A stretch of 64,000 nucleotides of DNA from Prunella strophiata. Taxonomy: Eukaryota; Chordata; Aves; Passeriformes; Prunellidae. The stretch's first letter is position 1. Every line of letters begins with the position of its first letter. The position numbers and the translations under genes were made by a program. This document shows, piece by piece, positions 60,138 through 64,000 of this stretch. The stretch lies in the NCBI GenBank assembly GCA_036583965.1, contig JAZBQD010000001.1:18297608-18361607 (forward strand), written 5' to 3'. Below the pieces are notes generated by a model, which made no database searches, was not told where the DNA came from, and was given only the letters and a program-made list of their open reading frames with translations.

Positions 60138-61217
60138 CTGTGAGCATGCTCATGGAAACAACTGTTGGCTAGCTAATTTCCAAAAGTGCAGAAAACTGGG
60201 ACTGAACTTTGCCCAGAATTCCTGAAAACCCAAACCTGAGGGGCCATATCTGGAAACAGCTCTGGCATCAGCTGTGCTTTTGAGGAGCATGAAGGTGCTC
60301 AAAGGCAAGAGGGGTGCTGAGTCAGAAGTTTCCCTGGTCCAACACCTGAATTTCCAACATTTTCCATGACAACACCTTGTCTGAACTGACCACCACAGTG
60401 ACTTTGTGTCTGCCTCGACCCTTTGAGATTCAAAAATATGAATATTTACTCTCCTTAATCTCCAAAATTCCTGATTTTTGGCTCACAACTGGAGGGGATG
60501 AGCAATGCAGACCCTTTTACTGGAGTATGGAGAGGTGAGTTTCATCTTCCCCTTGTTCAGACTCTAGAAAATGCCAGACACAGAAACAAGTGAGTTTTCT
60601 GTTGCAGATCCCAGGTTTACATAAGAACATAAAAACAGGGGGGGGGATCAAATTAAAGAACAGGGATAGGGTTGTTTTTGTTAGTACAGGTGTAACTAAT
60701 TTTTCCATGGAAAAACGGCAGCACCAGAGGAAGTAACCCAAGAATAAACCTCTAGAAGGCAGAAACTCAAGCAGCATGAATGTTTCTAGGCCCAGGGAGG
60801 TGCTGATGTCAAGGAACTGTGACAATTTTCCAGCCTCCTCTAACTCCTGATCTAATTGACGTAATTCTTTTGCACTCACCCAAAAGCATCCCCCTTGGTT
60901 TTAACCTTCTAGACATTATTACTGCTCTCCAGCTTTTGAAAACAACTTTTTATGGGCTCCTCAGAGAGAGGAGCCTACCAGAATAAAAGTGAATTTGCTA
61001 TTAGATGACATTTTTGACACTCCAGCTCTTCTGTACAGCAAGTATGTTAATGAATTAGTAAGCATAAAGAACTTCACAGAATTAGGTGTCAAGCAGGAGA
61101 TAAAATCCAGTTTTCTTTGATATTGAAATAGGTGTTCAAATACTACAGATCCCTTCATGTAGCAAGTTCTGTCACTACACGTTATTTCCTACACCTCACG
61201 TTTTAGTAGCAATTGTT

Positions 61218-61310
61218 TCAAATTAGACAAGTGCCATAATGTGGAAAGACTTTTTAATCTGTTAATTAGACAAGTGCCATAATATGGGAGGGCTTTTTAA
61301 TCCATTATTT
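61218..61310. repeat. imperfect 46-bp tandem duplication
   Basis: AATTAGACAAGTGCCATAAT followed by a short variable part and CTTTTTAATC occurs twice. Confidence 0.88.
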
Positions 61311-63330
61311 AAACAATGTCTTAATTTCTAAGTACTTTTGAGGGAGAAAGGCACAAATGCAGTTTTTGACCCCACAATAAAGGGGGAGTTAAAGGTATCT
61401 GCAGATTTTTTCACACCTAAAGCTTTTGCAGAGAGCAAATTGGAAAAATTAGGAGGAGGGGAGAAGCTGGAGGAGCCTTTGGGCTCTTGGAAGCAGCACA
61501 TGGCAGAGCTTTGCCCAAGACATCAGTCCCAGAGCTGATGGGGCACATCTTTTTCAGGTGATTTGGAAGGATTTAGCTAAAAACTGTAGAGTGGTTTTAC
61601 CTACAGATAAAGTATTTAAACAGGAAGTTTGCTTCTAAAGGTAGAGGATGTCTGACAACCCACACTTATTTTGCTAGCCTATTTTTCACTGCCTTGCTCC
61701 TCTTTTAGAGTTTTAATCCCTAGAGCATTGATAAAGTAGAGCACAGAATTGGGCCACGTAGTTAGAGATGACATCAAAGCTCTTCTGTCTGAGCTCATGG
61801 TCAGGGACTTCAAAACAAACCCAGATTTCTCCAACAGCTTTTGCCACCTTCACTACATGGTGGCTGCTAACCCTTCCAATAAATAACTGGGAATAGATCA
61901 CCCTGGTGGTTCACTTAATTGATGTCTGCTTGGATGCCTTGTTGTGCTTACAGTGGAATTTCCAGGCTTATTGGAAGGAAAGCCTTTCCAAGGAAATGTT
62001 TAAACTCTGCACACAAATGCCTTGAGTTTGTTTTAATTTTCCCCTGGGGATGGTGCAGATTCCCAGAATGAGTTCCAGCAATCTCCCTTCAGGTGCCCAA
62101 ACTGGATTGACACAGCCCCAGCTGAGGATTGACCTCTGCCATTACACAGAAGGTGAAATTTGAACTACCTGGAATATTCAAAAAGGCAAATTTACAATGC
62201 TCTAATGTGGGACTTCAGGGCAGAAGGCAGAGACAGAACAAATGCCTGGATGGTTCCCAAAAATCCATTCTGCAAGGGAACAACACTTAATGGCTTTATA
62301 CAGTATAGACTGTTGTGGCAGTCACAAAACTGCCAAATAAAACATTATTAGCAGTTACTTTCCCTTTGACAAATAGATGGTCAGAGAAGTTTTTTCTTGG
62401 AGGAGAGGCCTGTTGTGACTTTCCTTTGTGTTCTGGGGGTGAAGCAATACTAAACCAATTTATCACCCCTGACAGGATCCTGACTCTGTGCTGGAGTTAT
62501 CTGCATTGCAAAAGCTCCATGGGAATTGAACTCAGACAACTGTTCTTCCTGTTGGAAACCAGACAGCCAAGGAAAGGAGCTGTAATCAGTTTGAATTTGC
62601 CTCTGGCTCATCTTTTGCTCTGTTTCCTTTTAGACCACTACCTCATTAATAAAAATTTGCTGGATTGCTGAGAGTTCAGGTTTCACAATCTACTGCTCAG
62701 AATTTGAGGCTAATCCAATGCTGACTACAGGAAAAGTCAAGAAGCAAGGCAGAGCAGAGGGAGGGATGAAAAGGCCAGGTCAGGTCTGGTCCCAGGCTAA
62801 GGAAAAGCAGGATGCAGACACCCTGTGCCTGCCAGCAGCTCCCAGCAGTGAAGGAAAATCTGGATAAGGAGCACAAGCAGAGTGCCCTGAGTTTAAATTT
62901 TGTCACACAAAACACAAGATCCTCAGCATGTGACGAGCAAATAAAGACAAATGGTCCAAACCAGTGCTGAAGATCAGCTTCCTGCTGATTTCTGATTAGG
63001 GAAAAGGTGCTTTGGTTAGTTCCCAACATGATTTTACAATCTGCTTTTGTTCCAGGCAGTTACATTCTAATTTTCTCCCTTGAGAAACCTTGGAATTGAT
63101 TTTTTTCAATGGGCCAGGAGCAGACAGGGATGAAAAAAAAAATAATCTGACTTTGGGAATCAGATTGATGGAAAGACCAGTCATAAAGAGGGTACTCAGG
63201 CTCAGGAGATGGATTTGGGGGAGGATGAGCCTGGACATCAGGTGAGCAGATCAAATGGCACCAAGTTAAGGGAAGTGGACCCCAAACAGGGCTAAACCCA
63301 ACCAGGAGAATCCCAGGCTAAGGAGAAAGG

Positions 63331-63425
63331 ATTTTATAGAAAATCCTGAGTTGGAAGGGACCCACAAGAGCCCTCAAGTCCAGCTCCTGGCACAGACAAA
63401 CCCCAGGGATCAGATCTCTGCATGG
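63331..63425 (-). mobile_element. CR1 LINE fragment, second subfamily
   Basis: Antisense copy with the phrase AATCCTGAGTTGGAAGGGAC followed by CCACAAGAG and CAAGTCCAGCTCCTGGC. A short relative lies at 1993-2046. Confidence 0.8.
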
Positions 63426-64000
63426 AGCACGTGGAGAAGCTGCTCCCTGGGAAGAGCAGGGGCAGAGAATGAAGTGCATGGAAATGCCACTTGGTGAGAT
63501 GGGGTGCTGCAGAAAAGAATCTGAGCCTGCAAAAAGCTGGGAATAATAAATACCTGGGGGACAGGCTCATATTGATTTCACTTAGCATCTGTACTGCCCA
63601 GGGCTCTTAATAAATCAGGACTCCAAGACAGGAGGATCAGTGGCTCAATTTTTTGTTCTTTAGGAAGATGCAAAGGAAAGATAAGTGAGGAAAAACAGTG
63701 CCAGAAATTAGTCTGAATTTCCCCAGCATTCCCACCTTCCCTTGTTCTATTATGAGAAAAAAATTCTTTATCCCATATCACCTACACCACCTCAGATGAG
63801 TGGAAATGGAATTCTTTAAAAAATCCTAAATATATAATAACAAGCAATCACTTTTTCTACCTTCCCCTTTCTTTTTCACAAAGCTGTAACAAAGAAAAAT
63901 TAGCAGCCACATTGTACTTATTTCATTATTTCAAGCCATGAGGACAGGATGGATCCAGCCCTGATCCAAGAGTTAGGGATCCTTAATGAGCAAATTAAAA

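Larger units (their letters stand above)
54447..64000 (-). other. ADAM12: ADAM12 intron, incomplete at the window end
   Basis: At least 9.55 kb of intron upstream of the disintegrin-start exon. I looked for the next exon (zinc helix HExxHxxGxxH, Met-turn, cysteine pair) on the minus strand and did not find it. The region holds an LTR at 55304-55725, CR1 pieces at 55765-55985 and 63331-63425, poly-T tracts (58889-58907, 60110-60137) and a 46-bp tandem duplication near 61.2 kb. A few open frames of 60-135 codons show no family I recognise. Confidence 0.7.

Noticed and set aside
60517..60879. 120-codon minus-strand frame beginning SAKELRQLDQELEEAG
   Set aside because: The start looks helical, but the rest is unpatterned, there is no family match, and it crosses a poly-C/G stretch at about 60640. 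It does not match any missing ADAM12 domain.
61713..61901. 62-codon minus-strand frame with FEVPDHELRQKSFDVISNYV
   Set aside because: It is protein-like in composition, but I recognise no family and no clean splice sites, and it is not part of ADAM12.
54447..64000. Upstream ADAM12 metalloprotease exons
   Set aside because: No minus-strand sequence resembling the zinc-binding helix or Met-turn was found, so none is annotated.

Overview
The window is vertebrate nuclear DNA, most likely from a bird and plausibly a songbird. It is AT-rich and intron-rich, holds many fragments of the avian LINE CR1 on both strands, and carries several solo LTRs and simple repeats. There is no prokaryotic, viral or organellar gene organisation. 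The bird assignment rests on the CR1 and LTR content plus the gene identified; the species cannot be read from the sequence.

One protein-coding gene is recognised with confidence: the 3' half of ADAM12 (meltrin alpha), on the minus strand. Twelve exons between 54446 and 24551 join in phase through GT-AG introns into 514 codons plus a stop. They encode the end of the metalloprotease domain, the disintegrin domain, the cysteine-rich domain, the EGF-like module, the transmembrane helix and the whole cytoplasmic tail. About 514 residues is what remains of the 909-residue human protein after the equivalent point. The propeptide and the zinc-binding active site must lie beyond 64000. Residue numbers below are window-relative: residue 1 is the first complete codon of the exon at 54269-54446.

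Layout. 1-23300: gene-poor DNA downstream of ADAM12, with CR1 fragments, one LTR (about 17.2-17.8 kb), tandem repeats and no recognised exon. 23300-24550: probable ADAM12 3'UTR with two candidate poly(A) signals. 24551-34057: last six exons (tail, transmembrane, EGF), broken up by LTRs, CR1 and a 26-bp minisatellite that fills most of one intron. 34058-40064: EGF and cysteine-rich exons. 40065-54446: a long intron, then the disintegrin exons. 54447-64000: part of a further intron with no recognised exon.

The most notable observations concern how mobile and tandem DNA sits around the splice sites. Four solo LTRs of one family lie in the gene's introns, all in gene-sense orientation with AATAAA-type signals. 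Three have matching 4-bp target-site duplications or intact termini; one begins 11 bases past a splice donor, and another is nested in a CR1 beside a penultimate exon that is LTR-flanked on both sides. The minisatellite starts 9 bases from an acceptor and repeats a TAAC branchpoint-like motif in nearly every unit. I found no undescribed multi-gene system.
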